A stretch of DNA of 64,000 nt from Micromonospora carbonacea (GCF_014205165.1 NZ_JACHMZ010000001.1:5066501-5130500), one strand, 5' to 3'; positions 18,273-28,852 are shown, counted from the stretch's first letter. The notes: generated by a model from the letters alone, not told the origin. Program-made: numbers and translations.

Positions 18273-18321
18273 AAGGAAGGGCCCCTTGTTAACGCATACG
18301 GTTAATAGGGGGCCCTTCCTT
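18273..18321 (-). repeat. Intergenic hairpin element, copy A
   Basis: Perfect 13-base arms (18273-18285 and 18309-18321) with sequence AAGGAAGGGCCCC and its complement enclose a 23-base loop that contains GTTAACGCAT. The element shares its right half with copies at 32681-32733 and 49481-49533. Here it lies between the binding-protein and permease genes of one operon, where it could act as an attenuator or an mRNA-stabilising structure. Confidence 0.85.
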
Positions 18322-18326
18322 ACACC

Positions 18327-19571
18327 TCAGCCGGCGAGCGCCGCCTTGGCGTTGGCGTCGAAGCGGGCGAGGACGGCCTTCGGGTCGCCGTTGGCCAGCC
18401 CCTGCAGGCCGGTGTCGAGGTCGCCGAGGACGCTGTCCATCTTCGGCGCGTTCACCGGGCCCTGGGCGTACTGCGCGCCGTCGACGAACGGCTTGTCGGC
18501 CGGGAAGGCGGCGGTGTACTGGTCGCGCACGGACTGCCGGGACGGCATGACGCCGAACGCCTTGGCGAACGTCATCTGCTGCTCGCCGGCGGTCATCGCC
18601 TCGACGAACCTGATCGCCTGCTCCTTGTACCGGCTCTTGGCGGCGACGCCCCAGCACTGGGTGAAGGAGAGCGTCCCCTTGCCCTTGGGGCCGGCGGGCA
18701 GCTCGACGACGCGGTACTTCACGTCGGGGAAGTCGTTCTGCAGGGCGCCCTTGATCCAGTTGCCCTCGATGGTCATGACGGCCTTGCCCTTGCCGAACGC
18801 CTCGCCGGACCAGCCGGCGTCGAGCTGCTTCGGGTACCGGGCCAGGCCCTCGTCCAGCATCGTCCGCACGTACTGGAGGGCGGCCAGGTTCTCCGGGGTG
18901 TCGGCGGTGGCCTGCTTGCCGTCGGGGCTGACCAGCCAGCCGCCGTTCTGCACGAGGAACGCGCCGATCCGGTCCCGGGTGTCGCCGAGGGCGAGCGGGA
19001 CCAGGCCCCTGGCCTTGATCTTGCGGGCGGCGGCGGTGAGCTGGTCCCAGGTGGTCGGCACGTCGGCGCCGGTCAGGCCGGCCTTCGCCCACAGGTCCGT
19101 GTTGATCTGGAGCGCGAGGGTGGAGAAGTCCTTGGGCGCGCAGTAGAGCTTGCCGTCGTACGTGAACGTGGTGCGCAGGCTGGGGTAGAAGTCGTCCGGG
19201 CTGCTGATCCGGTCGCCGTAGGGCTCCAGCGCGCCGACGCTGGCGTAGTCGGCGAACCGGCTGGCGTCGACGTAGAAGACGTCGGGCGGGCTGCCGCCGG
19301 CGAGGGCCTGGCCGAGCTGCTGGGTGAGGTCCTGCGCCGGGGTGACGGTGGCGCTGTTGCCGGAGCCGGCGGCCCACGTCGCGGCGGCGGCCTGGACCGC
19401 CTTCGTCTCGGCGTCGCCGGAGGACCCGATCAGGATCTGGAGGCTGGCCGGGCCGGTGGACTGGGCGGCGTCGGTGGAGTCGTCGAAGCCGCTGCCGCAG
19501 GCGGCGGAGCCGAGCAGCGCCACGGCGGCGACGCCGGCGACTGTCGCGCGGCGCAGGGATCGGGGTGTCAT
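18327..19571 (-). CDS. Extracellular sugar-binding lipoprotein of an ABC importer
   Basis: This 414-residue family 1 solute-binding protein captures the substrate outside the membrane and hands it to the two permeases downstream. The signal peptide ends in the lipobox GSAAC, so the mature protein is a lipoprotein. Further signature segments are FYVDASRFADYASVGALEPY and VMTIEGNWIKGAL. The start ATG at 19571 follows GGAGAGTGAG. The stop lies five bases before a hairpin element. The LacI regulator gene sits 25 bases upstream in the same direction, so regulator and transporter are probably co-transcribed. Confidence 0.94.
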   Translation of the reverse strand: MTPRSLRRATVAGVAAVALLGSAACGSGFDDSTDAAQSTGPASLQILIGSSGDAETKAVQAAAATWAAGSGNSATVTPAQDLTQQLGQALAGGSPPDVFYVDASRFADYASVGALEPYGDRISSPDDFYPSLRTTFTYDGKLYCAPKDFSTLALQINTDLWAKAGLTGADVPTTWDQLTAAARKIKARGLVPLALGDTRDRIGAFLVQNGGWLVSPDGKQATADTPENLAALQYVRTMLDEGLARYPKQLDAGWSGEAFGKGKAVMTIEGNWIKGALQNDFPDVKYRVVELPAGPKGKGTLSFTQCWGVAAKSRYKEQAIRFVEAMTAGEQQMTFAKAFGVMPSRQSVRDQYTAAFPADKPFVDGAQYAQGPVNAPKMDSVLGDLDTGLQGLANGDPKAVLARFDANAKAALAG

Positions 19572-19596
19572 CTCACTCTCCTGGGGGGTGGTGGGG

Positions 19597-20625
19597 TCAC
19601 GCGGTCTGGCGTCGCACCAGCGAGGGCTGGAGCAGCACCGGGGAGTTGACGGGCTGCCCGTCGAGCACGCCGGTGAGCAGGTCGACGCAGCGGGCGGCGG
19701 CCACTCCAAGGGGCTGGCTGACGCTGGTGAGGCCGACGGCGGCGGCGACGGGGGTGTCGTCGAAGCCGACGACGGCGACGGGCCCGCCGGGCGTCGGGGG
19801 GCCGGCGGGCGGGGCGTAGGCGGCGCTGCCGCGCACCGCCTGGAGGGCGCCGAGGGCGAGGGAGTCGCTGGCGCAGACGACGGCGGTCGGCGGCTCGGCC
19901 GCGGCGAGCAGCTCGCGCATCGTCCGTTCGCCCTCGGCGATGCCGTCGACGGTCTCGCGGTCCAGCCCGCCGGGGTCGACGCCGGCCTCGCGCAGCGTCT
20001 CGTGCCAGCCGGAGCGGCGCTCGCCGCCGACCGCCGAGGTGGGCAGCGGCCAGCCGATGTAGCCGATCCGCCGGTGGCCGGTGGCCAGCAGGTGGCGGGT
20101 GGCCTGGGCCGTCCCGGCGGCGTTGTCGACGTCGACCCAGGGGTGCGGGTCGGGCGCGTCCCACGGGCGGCCGAACGTCACGAACGGCACGTCCCGCCCG
20201 GCCAGCCACGCGGTACGGGGGTCGCCGCGCTCGGTGCCGGTGAGCACGAACGCGTCCAGGTCGTACGCGCCGAGCAGGTCGTCGAAGGCGTCGATCTCCT
20301 GGTGGGCGTCGGTGGCGGTGTAGAGCATGACCCGGTAGCCGGCGCTCTCGGCGGTCTCGGTGAGCCCGTGCAGGAACCGGTCGAGCACGGAGCCGTTGAT
20401 CCCGTCCCGGGTCGGCTCGATGCGGACGGCGATGAGCCGGGACCGGCCCGTGCGCATCTGCCGGGCGGCCTGGTTGGCGCGGTAGCCGAGTTCGGTGATC
20501 GCCTCCTGCACCCGGCGGCGGGTCTCCTCGCGGACGATGTGCGGCGCGTTGAGCACGTTGGACACCGTCTGTCGGCTCACCCGGGCATGCTCGGCCACAG
20601 TGGAGATGGTCACCTTCTGCGACAT
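19597..20625 (-). CDS. LacI-family transcriptional regulator
   Basis: This 342-residue repressor has an N-terminal helix-turn-helix (about residues 5-26: VTISTVAEHARVSRQTVSNV) and the hinge helix typical of LacI proteins near ANQAARQM. A periplasmic-binding-like sensor domain follows. It probably binds the paired sites at 20643-20684 in its own promoter region. It would control the ABC importer downstream and the divergent debranching-enzyme gene. The inducer should be a sugar handled by this locus; its identity is not readable from sequence. Confidence 0.93.
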   Translation of the reverse strand: MSQKVTISTVAEHARVSRQTVSNVLNAPHIVREETRRRVQEAITELGYRANQAARQMRTGRSRLIAVRIEPTRDGINGSVLDRFLHGLTETAESAGYRVMLYTATDAHQEIDAFDDLLGAYDLDAFVLTGTERGDPRTAWLAGRDVPFVTFGRPWDAPDPHPWVDVDNAAGTAQATRHLLATGHRRIGYIGWPLPTSAVGGERRSGWHETLREAGVDPGGLDRETVDGIAEGERTMRELLAAAEPPTAVVCASDSLALGALQAVRGSAAYAPPAGPPTPGGPVAVVGFDDTPVAAAVGLTSVSQPLGVAAARCVDLLTGVLDGQPVNSPVLLQPSLVRRQTA

Positions 20626-20642
20626 GAATCCCCCTTGCGGTC

Positions 20643-20684
20643 TTGAACGATCAAATGCCGATCCGGCAGGATTAGATCGTTCAA
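20643..20684. promoter_or_regulatory. Paired LacI-type operators
   Basis: TTGAACGATCAA (20643-20654) and TAGATCGTTCAA (20673-20684) are inverted near-copies whose centres are 30 bases apart, about three helical turns. The extended arms CTTGAACGATC and GATCGTTCAAG form a perfect 11-base inverted repeat. Each 12-mer is itself an imperfect palindrome, as LacI-family operators are. They lie between the regulator gene and the divergent debranching gene, so one regulator could control both directions. Confidence 0.7.
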
Positions 20685-20746
20685 GTTGCCGGAATGTTTC
20701 GAACCTTGCACCGCCCCGGACGATCTGTCAAGACTGGAGCCCCGCC

Positions 20747-22861
20747 GTGACCCCACCCCGCCTGCAACCCCTGCTGCACGACCTCGTCGGGCTGGTCCAC
20801 GCTCCGACCAGCGCGCTGGGCGATGCGGCCGGACAGGTCCGCCCGTCCGGCGTGCAGGGCGTCTTCCACGCCGACGCCCGCGTGCTGTCCCGGGCCGAGC
20901 TGCGCGTCGACGACCGCGAGCCCGAGGCGCTGGCCCGGGGGCCCGTCGGCCCGCACGCCGCCCGCTTCGCCGGCCTCGCCCGGTGGCTCGGCGACCCCGG
21001 GCCCGACCCGACCGTCCGGGTCGACCGGGTCCGCCGCCTCGCACCCGCCGGCCTCGCCGAGGAGATCCACGTCGTCTCCACCGCCGCCACCGGGGTACGG
21101 GCCACCGTCAGCGTCGACCTCGGCTGCGACCTCGCCCCGATCGAGCTGGTCAAGTCCGGCGACGCCGCCGACCCGCTGGCGGCACGGGCCGACGGCCCCG
21201 GCCGCCTCGCCTGGTCCGGCGGCGGCACCACCGTCACCGTCACCGGCGAGGGCGCGACCGTCGACGCCACCGGCGACCGGGCCACCGCGCCCCGGCTGAG
21301 CTGGCCGGTCGAGCTGCCCCCGCGCGGCGCGGTCACGCTGCGCTGGCGGCTCGCCGTCGACGACCCCCGCGCCGTGGTGACCGCCCCGCCCGCCGCACCC
21401 ACCTGGGCCCGCCCCGAGGTCACCGCCGACGACCGGCGGCTGGTGCGCCTGCTCGACCGCTCCCTGGACGACCTGCACGCCCTGCGCCTGGCCGAGCCCG
21501 CCCACCCCGGCGACGTCTTCCTCGCCGCCGGGGTGCCCTGGTTCCTCACCCTCTTCGGGCGCGACAGCCTGTGGGCGGCCCGGATGCTGCTGCCGCTGGG
21601 CACCGAGCTGGCCGCCGGCACGCTGCGGGTGCTGGCCCGCCGGCAGGGCACGCGGGTCGACCCGGCCACCGGCGAGGCCCCGGGCAAGATCCTGCACGAG
21701 TTGCGCCGGCACGAGTTCGCCGCCGGCGCGGGGCTGCGGCTGCCGCCGGCGTACTACGGCACCGTCGACGCCACCATGCTCTGGGTCGCGCTGCTGCACG
21801 ACGCCTGGCGCTGGGGGCTGCCGGCCGAGCAGGTGCAGCCGCTCCTGCCGCACCTGGAGGCCGCGCTGGCCTGGCTCGGCGAGCACGCCGACGCCGACGG
21901 CGACGGCCTCGTCGAGTACGTCGACACCACCGGCCACGGCCTGGCCAACCAGGGCTGGAAGGACTCCGGCGACGCCGTCCGGTTCCACGACGGCCGGCAG
22001 GCGCAGGCACCGATCGTCCTGGCCGAGGTGCAGGGATACGCGTACGAGGCGGCGGTCGCCGGTGCGGCGCTGCTGGACGCGTTCGACCGCCCCGGCGGGG
22101 ACCGGTGGCGCGCACACGCGGCCCGGCTGGCCGACCGGTTCCGGGCCACCTTCTGGGTCGACGGGCCGCACGGCCCCCAGCCGGCGCTGGCGCTGGACCG
22201 GGACAAACGCCCGGTCGACTCGCTGACCAGCAACATCGGCCACCTGCTCGGCACCGGGCTGCTCACCGACGACGAGTCGGCGCAGGTGGCCCGGCTGCTC
22301 ACCACCGAGGCCCTGGCCGGCGGCTTCGGGCTGCGCACCATGTCCACCGGCGACGCCGGGTTCAGCCCGCTGTCGTACCACTGCGGTTCGATCTGGACCC
22401 ACGACACGGCGATCGTGCTCGCCGGGCTGGCCCGCGCCGGCCACCGCACGGCGGCGCTCGGCCTGGCCGACGGGCTGCTCGCCGCCGCCGAGGCGTTCGA
22501 CCACCGGCTGCCCGAGCTGTACGGCGGCGACGACCGGGAGCTGCTCGGGCGGCCCGTGCCGTACCCGGCGGCGTGCCGGCCGCAGGCGTGGTCCGCCGCG
22601 TCGGCGGTGCTGCTGCTCCAGGCCGGCGTCGGGCTCTACCCCGACGTGCCGGCCGGCCGGGTGCGCCTGGCCCCGCTCGCCGGCCCGGGGCTCGGGGCCC
22701 TCGCCGCGCGCAACCTGCGCGTCGCGGGCGACCGGGTCGACATCACGGTCACCGCCGCCGGCGAGGCCACCGTCGACCGCCTCCCGGCGGCCCTGACCGC
22801 CACCCCGGTCCCCGCCCCCCGCGCCGCCGCCGAGGCGGGCGTCAGGGGGTCGGCGGGGTGA
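20747..22861 (+). CDS. Glycogen-debranching-type amylo-alpha-1,6-glucosidase family protein
   Basis: The protein has 704 residues. The N-terminal beta-rich domain (about residues 1-200) resembles GDE_N_bis. The C-terminal (alpha/alpha)6 barrel holds the segments GVPWFLTLFGRDSLWAARML, MLWVALLHDAWRWGL and SIWTHDTAIVLAGLARAGH, typical of amylo-1,6-glucosidase-like hydrolases. It has no signal peptide, so it should act in the cytoplasm on imported or stored oligosaccharide. I chose the GTG at 20747, with GGAG upstream. It is divergent from the LacI gene with operators between them, and probably belongs functionally with the ABC importer. The real substrate may differ from glycogen. Confidence 0.85.
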   Translation: MTPPRLQPLLHDLVGLVHAPTSALGDAAGQVRPSGVQGVFHADARVLSRAELRVDDREPEALARGPVGPHAARFAGLARWLGDPGPDPTVRVDRVRRLAPAGLAEEIHVVSTAATGVRATVSVDLGCDLAPIELVKSGDAADPLAARADGPGRLAWSGGGTTVTVTGEGATVDATGDRATAPRLSWPVELPPRGAVTLRWRLAVDDPRAVVTAPPAAPTWARPEVTADDRRLVRLLDRSLDDLHALRLAEPAHPGDVFLAAGVPWFLTLFGRDSLWAARMLLPLGTELAAGTLRVLARRQGTRVDPATGEAPGKILHELRRHEFAAGAGLRLPPAYYGTVDATMLWVALLHDAWRWGLPAEQVQPLLPHLEAALAWLGEHADADGDGLVEYVDTTGHGLANQGWKDSGDAVRFHDGRQAQAPIVLAEVQGYAYEAAVAGAALLDAFDRPGGDRWRAHAARLADRFRATFWVDGPHGPQPALALDRDKRPVDSLTSNIGHLLGTGLLTDDESAQVARLLTTEALAGGFGLRTMSTGDAGFSPLSYHCGSIWTHDTAIVLAGLARAGHRTAALGLADGLLAAAEAFDHRLPELYGGDDRELLGRPVPYPAACRPQAWSAASAVLLLQAGVGLYPDVPAGRVRLAPLAGPGLGALAARNLRVAGDRVDITVTAAGEATVDRLPAALTATPVPAPRAAAEAGVRGSAG

Positions 22862-23324
22862 CCAGCTCGGCGACCACCTCGTCGTCCTCCCGCTCGCCGG
22901 TCAGGGCGAAGCCCAGGCGGGGATAGAGGGTGGCCGCGGCCGGGTTGTCGGGGTGGTACGACAGGCGCACGGCGGCGCAGCCGGGCTGGGCGCGCAGCCA
23001 CGTCGCCAGGGTCGCCAGCGTGGCCGCCCCGACCCCCCGGCCCTGCTCGGCGGCGTCGACGACCATCCCGCCGATCCAGCGCGCGCCGTCGTCGTCGACG
23101 CCCCACATGACGTGCCCGACGACGGTGTCGTCGGCGTAGACGGCCAGCGAGGTCCACACGTCGCCGCGCAGGCTGGTCAGCAGGTAACGGGCGGCCATCG
23201 GGTAGACCCAGGCGCGCTGGTCGTCGCGGGGCGCGACGTCGGCGACGGCCCGCCAGTTGTCGTCGTCGACCGGGCGCAGGGTGACGTGCCGGCCGGCCCG
23301 ATCGCGGAGCTTCGAGTCGATCAC
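22842..23324 (-). CDS. GNAT-family N-acetyltransferase
   Basis: This 160-residue GNAT protein has the N-terminal strand VTLRPVDDDNWRAV and the acetyl-CoA loop EQGRGVGAATLATLATWL. The C-terminal block DNPAAATLYPRLGFALTGE is followed by an acidic tail. It resembles the spermidine/diamine acetyltransferase-like group (YPMAARYLL in the N-terminal part), but the substrate is uncertain. Its 3' end overlaps the debranching-enzyme gene by 20 bases on the opposite strand. It is probably monocistronic. dapB lies 115 bases to its right in the same direction. Confidence 0.85.
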   Translation of the reverse strand: MIDSKLRDRAGRHVTLRPVDDDNWRAVADVAPRDDQRAWVYPMAARYLLTSLRGDVWTSLAVYADDTVVGHVMWGVDDDGARWIGGMVVDAAEQGRGVGAATLATLATWLRAQPGCAAVRLSYHPDNPAAATLYPRLGFALTGEREDDEVVAELVTPPTP

Positions 23325-23439
23325 CGGGGCAGCCTAGGCGCGGCGGGGCCGGCCGGCGACCGCTTTCCCCGCCGGGGCCGGTCGTCCCCGGCGGCATCGA
23401 CCCGCCCGCGCAGCGCCGGCCCGGGGGGCGCGCCGCCCG

Positions 23440-24219
<780 letters not shown>

Positions 24220-24303
24220 TCCCAGCCGCACCGGCCGCACCGGGCCGGTCGCCGGCCGTCCCACGGGCGGACCCCGACGCCGCCGCGACGACCGGGCTCT
24301 CGG

Positions 24304-25719
24304 TCAGGCGGAGAAGTCGCGCTCGCCGAACGGCCCGACGACGGCCAGGGACATCGGCTGGGTCAGCAGCTCGGCGGCGAGGGTGTTCACGTCGGCCACG
24401 GTCACCGCGTCGACGCGGGCCAGCAGCTCGTCCACCGGCATCAGGTCGCCGTAGAGCAGCTCGCCCTTGGCCAGCCGGCTCATCCGGGAGCCGGTGTCCT
24501 CCAGGCCCAGCACGAACGAGCCCTTGCTCATCCCCTTGCCCCGGGCCACCTCGGCCTCCGTCAGCCCGTCGGCGGCCACCCGGCGCAGCTCGGCGCGGGT
24601 CAGCTCCAGCACCTCGTCGACCTTGCCGGGGGCGCACCCGGCGTACACGGCGAACACGCCGCTGTCGGCGTACTGGCTGGCATAGGAGTAGACCGAGTAG
24701 GCCAGGCCGCGCCGCTCCCGGATCTCCTGGAACAGGCGGCTGGACATGCCGCCGCCGAGGACGTTGTTGAGCACCCCGAGGGCGAAGCGCCGCCCGTCGA
24801 CGCGGTCGATGCCGGGGCAGCCGAGGACGACGTGCGCCTGCTCGGTCTCCTTCGGCTCGACCAGGGTGGCCGCGGGCTGCACGCGTACGACCGGGGTGGC
24901 CGGCCGGTGCGGGGCCGGCGCGGCCGGGTCGGTGTCCAGCGGGGTGCCGGCGAGCGCCTCGCGGACCAGCCGGACCACGACGGCGTGGTCGAGGTTGCCG
25001 GCGGCGGCGACCACGATCTGCGGCGCGGTGTAGTGGCGGCGGTAGAAGTCCTGGATCTGCCGGCGGGTCATCGGGGTGACCGTCTCCTCCGTGCCGGAGA
25101 TCAGCCGGCCGAGGGGATGGTCGCCGTAGACGACGCGGGTGAACAGGTCGTGCACCTCGTCGCCGGGCTCGTCGTCGTGCATGGCGATCTCTTCGAGGAT
25201 GACGCCGCGCTCGGTCTCCACGTCGGCCGGCTCCAGCAGCGAGTCGGCGACCGCGTCGCACATGACGTCGATGGCCAGCGGCAGGTCCTCGTCCAGCACG
25301 CGGGCGTAGTAGCAGGTGTATTCCTTCGTGGTGAAGGCGTTCGTCTCGCCGCCCACCGCCTCGATCTCGGCGGAGATCTCCAGGGCGGTGCGCTTGTGGG
25401 TGCCCTTGAAGAGCAGGTGCTCCAGGAAGTGCGCGGCACCGGCCTGGGGGCCGGTCTCGTCGCGGGAGCCGACGGACACCCAGATGCCGAACGACACGCT
25501 GCGCATCGCGGGGATCGCCTCGGTGAGCACGCGCAGCCCGCTGGGCAGCACGGTACGGCGCACCGTCCCGCCCAGCGGGTCGTCGCTCAGCGTCCGGGTG
25601 ACCGCGCGGGCCGACCCGCCGGCCCGCCCGGGCTGCCCCCCGGCGGCGTGCCGGACGGCCCCGGACGGGGCCACCCCCCGTCGACCCGCAGGGAAAGACG
25701 CGCGCTGGGCCCGGCTCAC
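24304..25719 (-). CDS. M16-family zinc peptidase (PepR-like)
   Basis: This peptidase of up to 471 residues has the inverted zinc motif HFLEH within AAHFLEHLLFKGT, and the downstream glutamate region ETNAFTTKEYTCYYARVL. The second M16 half lacks a metal site, as expected. The listed GTG start gives a 40-residue Arg/Ala-rich extension; a GTG at 25602 (VTRTLSDDPLGGTVRR) matches the usual family N-terminus and may be the true one. It lies downstream of pnp in the same direction with an 84-base gap. That arrangement is conserved in actinobacteria, where the protein is thought to be a cytoplasmic processing peptidase. Confidence 0.92.
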   Translation of the reverse strand: MSRAQRASFPAGRRGVAPSGAVRHAAGGQPGRAGGSARAVTRTLSDDPLGGTVRRTVLPSGLRVLTEAIPAMRSVSFGIWVSVGSRDETGPQAGAAHFLEHLLFKGTHKRTALEISAEIEAVGGETNAFTTKEYTCYYARVLDEDLPLAIDVMCDAVADSLLEPADVETERGVILEEIAMHDDEPGDEVHDLFTRVVYGDHPLGRLISGTEETVTPMTRRQIQDFYRRHYTAPQIVVAAAGNLDHAVVVRLVREALAGTPLDTDPAAPAPHRPATPVVRVQPAATLVEPKETEQAHVVLGCPGIDRVDGRRFALGVLNNVLGGGMSSRLFQEIRERRGLAYSVYSYASQYADSGVFAVYAGCAPGKVDEVLELTRAELRRVAADGLTEAEVARGKGMSKGSFVLGLEDTGSRMSRLAKGELLYGDLMPVDELLARVDAVTVADVNTLAAELLTQPMSLAVVGPFGERDFSA

Positions 25720-25803
25720 GGAAACCTGCTCTCAGTTCGACGAGGGGTGGGTGGTGCGGTGCCGCCGGCCGCCCGGGGCGGGCGGCCGGCGGTGGTGGGA
25801 ACG

Positions 25804-28185
25804 TCAGCTGTGCCGGGTCCGGCGGCGCGGACGCTCGCCGCCCTCGCCACCCTCGCCGCCGCCCTGGCCGCGCTCGCCGCCGCCCGGGCCACGACCGCCC
25901 CGGTCGCCGCGCTCGCGGTCCCCGCGGTCACGCGGACCCCGGTCGCCGCCCCGGCCGGCCGGGCGCTCGTCGCCGGCGACCTCGCCGGTGGCGGCCGGCG
26001 CCTCGGCGCCCTCCGGGCGGACCTTGTCCAGGTAGATCTTGCCGCGGGCGTCGATGTCCGCGATCTCCACCTCGACCTTGTCGCCGACGTTGAGGAAGTC
26101 CTCGACCTTGTCGACTCGCTTGCCGTCGCCCACCTTGGAGATGTGCAGCAGGCCGTCGCGGCCCGGCAGCAGCGAGATGAACGCGCCGAACGCGGCGGTC
26201 TTGACCACCGTGCCGAGGAACCGCTCCCCCGCCTTCGGCAGGGTCGGGTTGGCGATCCCGTTGATCCGGTCGACGGCGGCCTGGGCCGACGGGCCGTTGG
26301 TCGCGCCGACGTAGATGGTGCCGTCGTCCTCGATGGAGATCTCGGCGCCGGTCTCGTCCTGGATGGCGTTGATCGTCTGCCCCTTCGGGCCGATCACCAT
26401 GCCGATCTTGTCGACCGGGATCTTCACGGTGGTGACCCGCGGCGCGTACTCCGACATCTCGGCCGGAGCCTCGATGGCCCGCTGCATCACGTCGAGGATG
26501 GTCTGCCGGGCCTCGTACGCCTGCTGGAGCGCGGCGGCCAGCACGTCCGACGGGATGCCGTCGAGCTTGGTGTCGAGCTGGAGGGCGGTGACGAACTCCG
26601 GCGTGCCGGCGACCTTGAAGTCCATGTCGCCGAACGCGTCCTCGGCGCCGAGGATGTCGGTGAGCGTCACGTACCGCGTCTTGCCCTCGACCTCGTCGGA
26701 GATGAGGCCCATGGCGATGCCGGCCACCGGCGCCTTCAGCGGCACACCGGCCGAGAGCAGGCCCAGCGTCGAGGCGCAGACCGAGCCCATCGAGGTGGAG
26801 CCGTTGGAGCCGAGCGCCTCCGAGACCTGCCGGATGGCGTACGGGAACTCCTCGCGCGAGGGCAGCACCGGGATCAGCGCCCGCTCGGCGAGCGCGCCGT
26901 GGCCGATCTCGCGCCGCTTCGGCGAGCCGACCCGGCCGGTCTCACCGGTCGAGTACGGCGGGAAGTTGTAGTTGTGCATGTAGCGCTTGCGGTTCTCCGG
27001 CGAGAGGGTGTCCACCATCTGCTCCATGCGCAGCATGTTGAGGGTGGTCACGCCCAGGATCTGGGTCTCGCCGCGCTCGAACAGCGCCGAGCCGTGCACG
27101 CGGGGCAGGACGCCGACCTCGGCGGTCAGCGGGCGGATGTCGCGCGGGCCCCGGCCGTCGATCCGGACCTGCTCGCGCAGCACCCGGTTGCGGACCTCGG
27201 ACTTGGTCAGCGACCGGAAGGCGGCGGACAGCTCCTTCTCCCGGCCCTCGAAGCGGGCGCCCAGCTCCTCGGCGACCTTGGCCTTGATCCGGTCCAGGGC
27301 CTCCTCGCGGTCGGCCTTGCCGGCGATCTTGAGGGCCTCGGCCACCTCGGCGCGGGCCACGTCGGCCACCGCGTCGTAGACGTCGGGCTGGTAGTCGAGG
27401 AAGACCGGGAACTCGGCGACCGGCTTGGCGGCCACCTCGGCCAGCTCGCTCTGCGCGCGGCACAGCTCGCGGATGGCCGGCTTGGCGGCCTCCAGGCCGC
27501 TGGCGACGACCTCCTCGGTCGGCGCGGTGGCGCCGCCCGCGATCAGGGTCACGGCGTGCGGGGTCGCCTCGGCCTCGACCATCATGATCGCGACCTCGCC
27601 GTCGGCGAGGGTGCGGCCGGCCACGACCATGTCGAAGGTGGCCCGGGCCAGCTCCTCCAGGGTCGGGAAGGCCACCCACTGGCCGTCCACGTGCGCGACC
27701 CGGGTCGCCCCGATCGGGCCGGAGAACGGCAGGCCGGAGAGCTTGGTCGACATCGACGCGGCGTTGATCGCGACCACGTCGTACGGGTGCTGCGGGTCGA
27801 GCGCGAGGACGGTCTCGACGACCTGGACCTCGTTGCGCAGGCCCTTGACGAACGACGGGCGCAGCGGCCGGTCGATCAGCCGGCAGGTGAGGATCGCGTC
27901 CTCGCTGGGCCGGCCCTCGCGGCGGAAGAACGAGCCGGGGATCCGGCCCGCGGCGTACATCCGCTCCTCGACGTCGACGGTCAGCGGGAAGAAGTCGAAC
28001 TGCTCCTTCGGCTGCTTGCCGGCGGTGGTGGCGGACAGGACGACCGTCTCGCCGAGCTGGGCGACGACGGAGCCGGCGGCCTGGCGGGCCAGCCGGCCGG
28101 TGGAGAAGGTGATCTCACGGGTGCCGAAGGACCCGTTATCGATCACGGCGGTGCGGGACTCGGTGCCGAGGTTGTGCTCGGTCAT
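25804..28185 (-). CDS. pnp: Polyribonucleotide nucleotidyltransferase (PNPase/GpsI)
   Basis: This 793-residue phosphorolytic 3'-to-5' exoribonuclease is trimeric in known cases and also adds 3' tails in actinobacteria. It has two RNase PH domains, the second starting around [14 protein letters not shown], with an alpha-helical linker between them. A KH domain follows, with [20 protein letters not shown], then an S1 domain ([20 protein letters not shown]). The C-terminal about 70 residues are an Arg/Gly/Asp-rich disordered tail. AAGGAG lies 12 bases before the ATG, rather far, but no better start is in frame. It follows rpsO, with a hairpin-rich spacer that may be processed. Confidence 0.96.
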   Translation of the reverse strand: MTEHNLGTESRTAVIDNGSFGTREITFSTGRLARQAAGSVVAQLGETVVLSATTAGKQPKEQFDFFPLTVDVEERMYAAGRIPGSFFRREGRPSEDAILTCRLIDRPLRPSFVKGLRNEVQVVETVLALDPQHPYDVVAINAASMSTKLSGLPFSGPIGATRVAHVDGQWVAFPTLEELARATFDMVVAGRTLADGEVAIMMVEAEATPHAVTLIAGGATAPTEEVVASGLEAAKPAIRELCRAQSELAEVAAKPVAEFPVFLDYQPDVYDAVADVARAEVAEALKIAGKADREEALDRIKAKVAEELGARFEGREKELSAAFRSLTKSEVRNRVLREQVRIDGRGPRDIRPLTAEVGVLPRVHGSALFERGETQILGVTTLNMLRMEQMVDTLSPENRKRYMHNYNFPPYSTGETGRVGSPKRREIGHGALAERALIPVLPSREEFPYAIRQVSEALGSNGSTSMGSVCASTLGLLSAGVPLKAPVAGIAMGLISDEVEGKTRYVTLTDILGAEDAFGDMDFKVAGTPEFVTALQLDTKLDGIPSDVLAAALQQAYEARQTILDVMQRAIEAPAEMSEYAPRVTTVKIPVDKIGMVIGPKGQTINAIQDETGAEISIEDDGTIYVGATNGPSAQAAVDRINGIANPTLPKAGERFLGTVVKTAAFGAFISLLPGRDGLLHISKVGDGKRVDKVEDFLNVGDKVEVEIADIDARGKIYLDKVRPEGAEAPAATGEVAGDERPAGRGGDRGPRDRGDRERGDRGGRGPGGGERGQGGGEGGEGGERPRRRTRHS

Positions 28186-28582
28186 GGTGCGGTGGTGCTC
28201 CTTCGCATCGGGGGGTCCGCGACGCGGGGAGCTGCTCAGACGGCCGGTCTTCGATCGAAGCGCCCGGGGTGCCGGCGACTGCCGGGGCTCCCGGGGGCCA
28301 CTACCGGAGACCGGTACGCTGACCGGCTCCCTGTCGGGTGGTCGCGCGGCCCCTGTTGTTCCTTGGTGCCCTCGACACTGCGAGGGCCGTTCCTTCTCGG
28401 TCGCCGGAAGGCGATCCCTTCCGGGCTTCCTTCCGGCTCTGCCGGGCCTTCCCTACGGGCCCTTGCGGGCCCTGTTCCTTCCGGCCCGGCGGCCTGTTCC
28501 GCCGGTCCCGGACGCCGAACGGGCGTTCAGGAGGTGGACGCCGAACGGGGGAGCGGCCCACGCGGGCCGCTCCCCCGTGACG
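28186..28582 (-). other. rpsO-pnp intergenic region rich in stem-loops
   Basis: No gene is visible in these 397 bases. They hold a strong hairpin right after rpsO (annotated separately) and a run of shorter ones: 28404-28411 with 28417-28424 (CCGGAAGG arms), and 28457-28462 with 28467-28472 (GGGCCC arms). CCTTCC/GGAAGG units recur between 28389 and 28490. In Streptomyces the rpsO-pnp spacer is cut by RNase III; a similar role here is inferred. Confidence 0.5.
28547..28576 (-). terminator. Hairpin terminator after rpsO
   Basis: A perfect 13-bp stem (28547-28559 with 28564-28576) and the loop ACGC lie seven bases past the rpsO stop. It probably reduces read-through into pnp or acts as an RNase III site. 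Confidence 0.75.
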
Positions 28583-28852
28583 TCATCGGCGCAGGCCGAG
28601 CCGCTCGATGAGCGACCGGTAGCGGTTGATGTCCTTCTTCTGGACGTAGTTGAGCAGCCGACGGCGACGGCCGACCAGCAGCAGCAGCCCGCGGCGGCTG
28701 TGGTGGTCGTGCTTGTGCACCTTCAGGTGCTCGGTGAGCTCGGCGATCCGCTTGGTGAGGACCGCGACCTGCACCTCCGGCGAGCCGGTGTCGCCCTCGG
28801 CGGTCGCGTACTCCGCGCGGATCTTGGCCTTGGCTTCCTGGTCGAGCGCCAT
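28583..28852 (-). CDS. rpsO: 30S ribosomal protein S15
   Basis: This 89-residue primary 16S rRNA-binding protein matches S15 along its full length. Recognisable segments are [34 protein letters not shown] and [17 protein letters not shown]. The ATG follows GGGAGAAC on the minus strand. It precedes pnp as in most bacteria, with a strong hairpin between. S15 often represses its own translation, but I see no clear rRNA mimic in its short leader. Confidence 0.97.
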   Translation of the reverse strand: MALDQEAKAKIRAEYATAEGDTGSPEVQVAVLTKRIAELTEHLKVHKHDHHSRRGLLLLVGRRRRLLNYVQKKDINRYRSLIERLGLRR

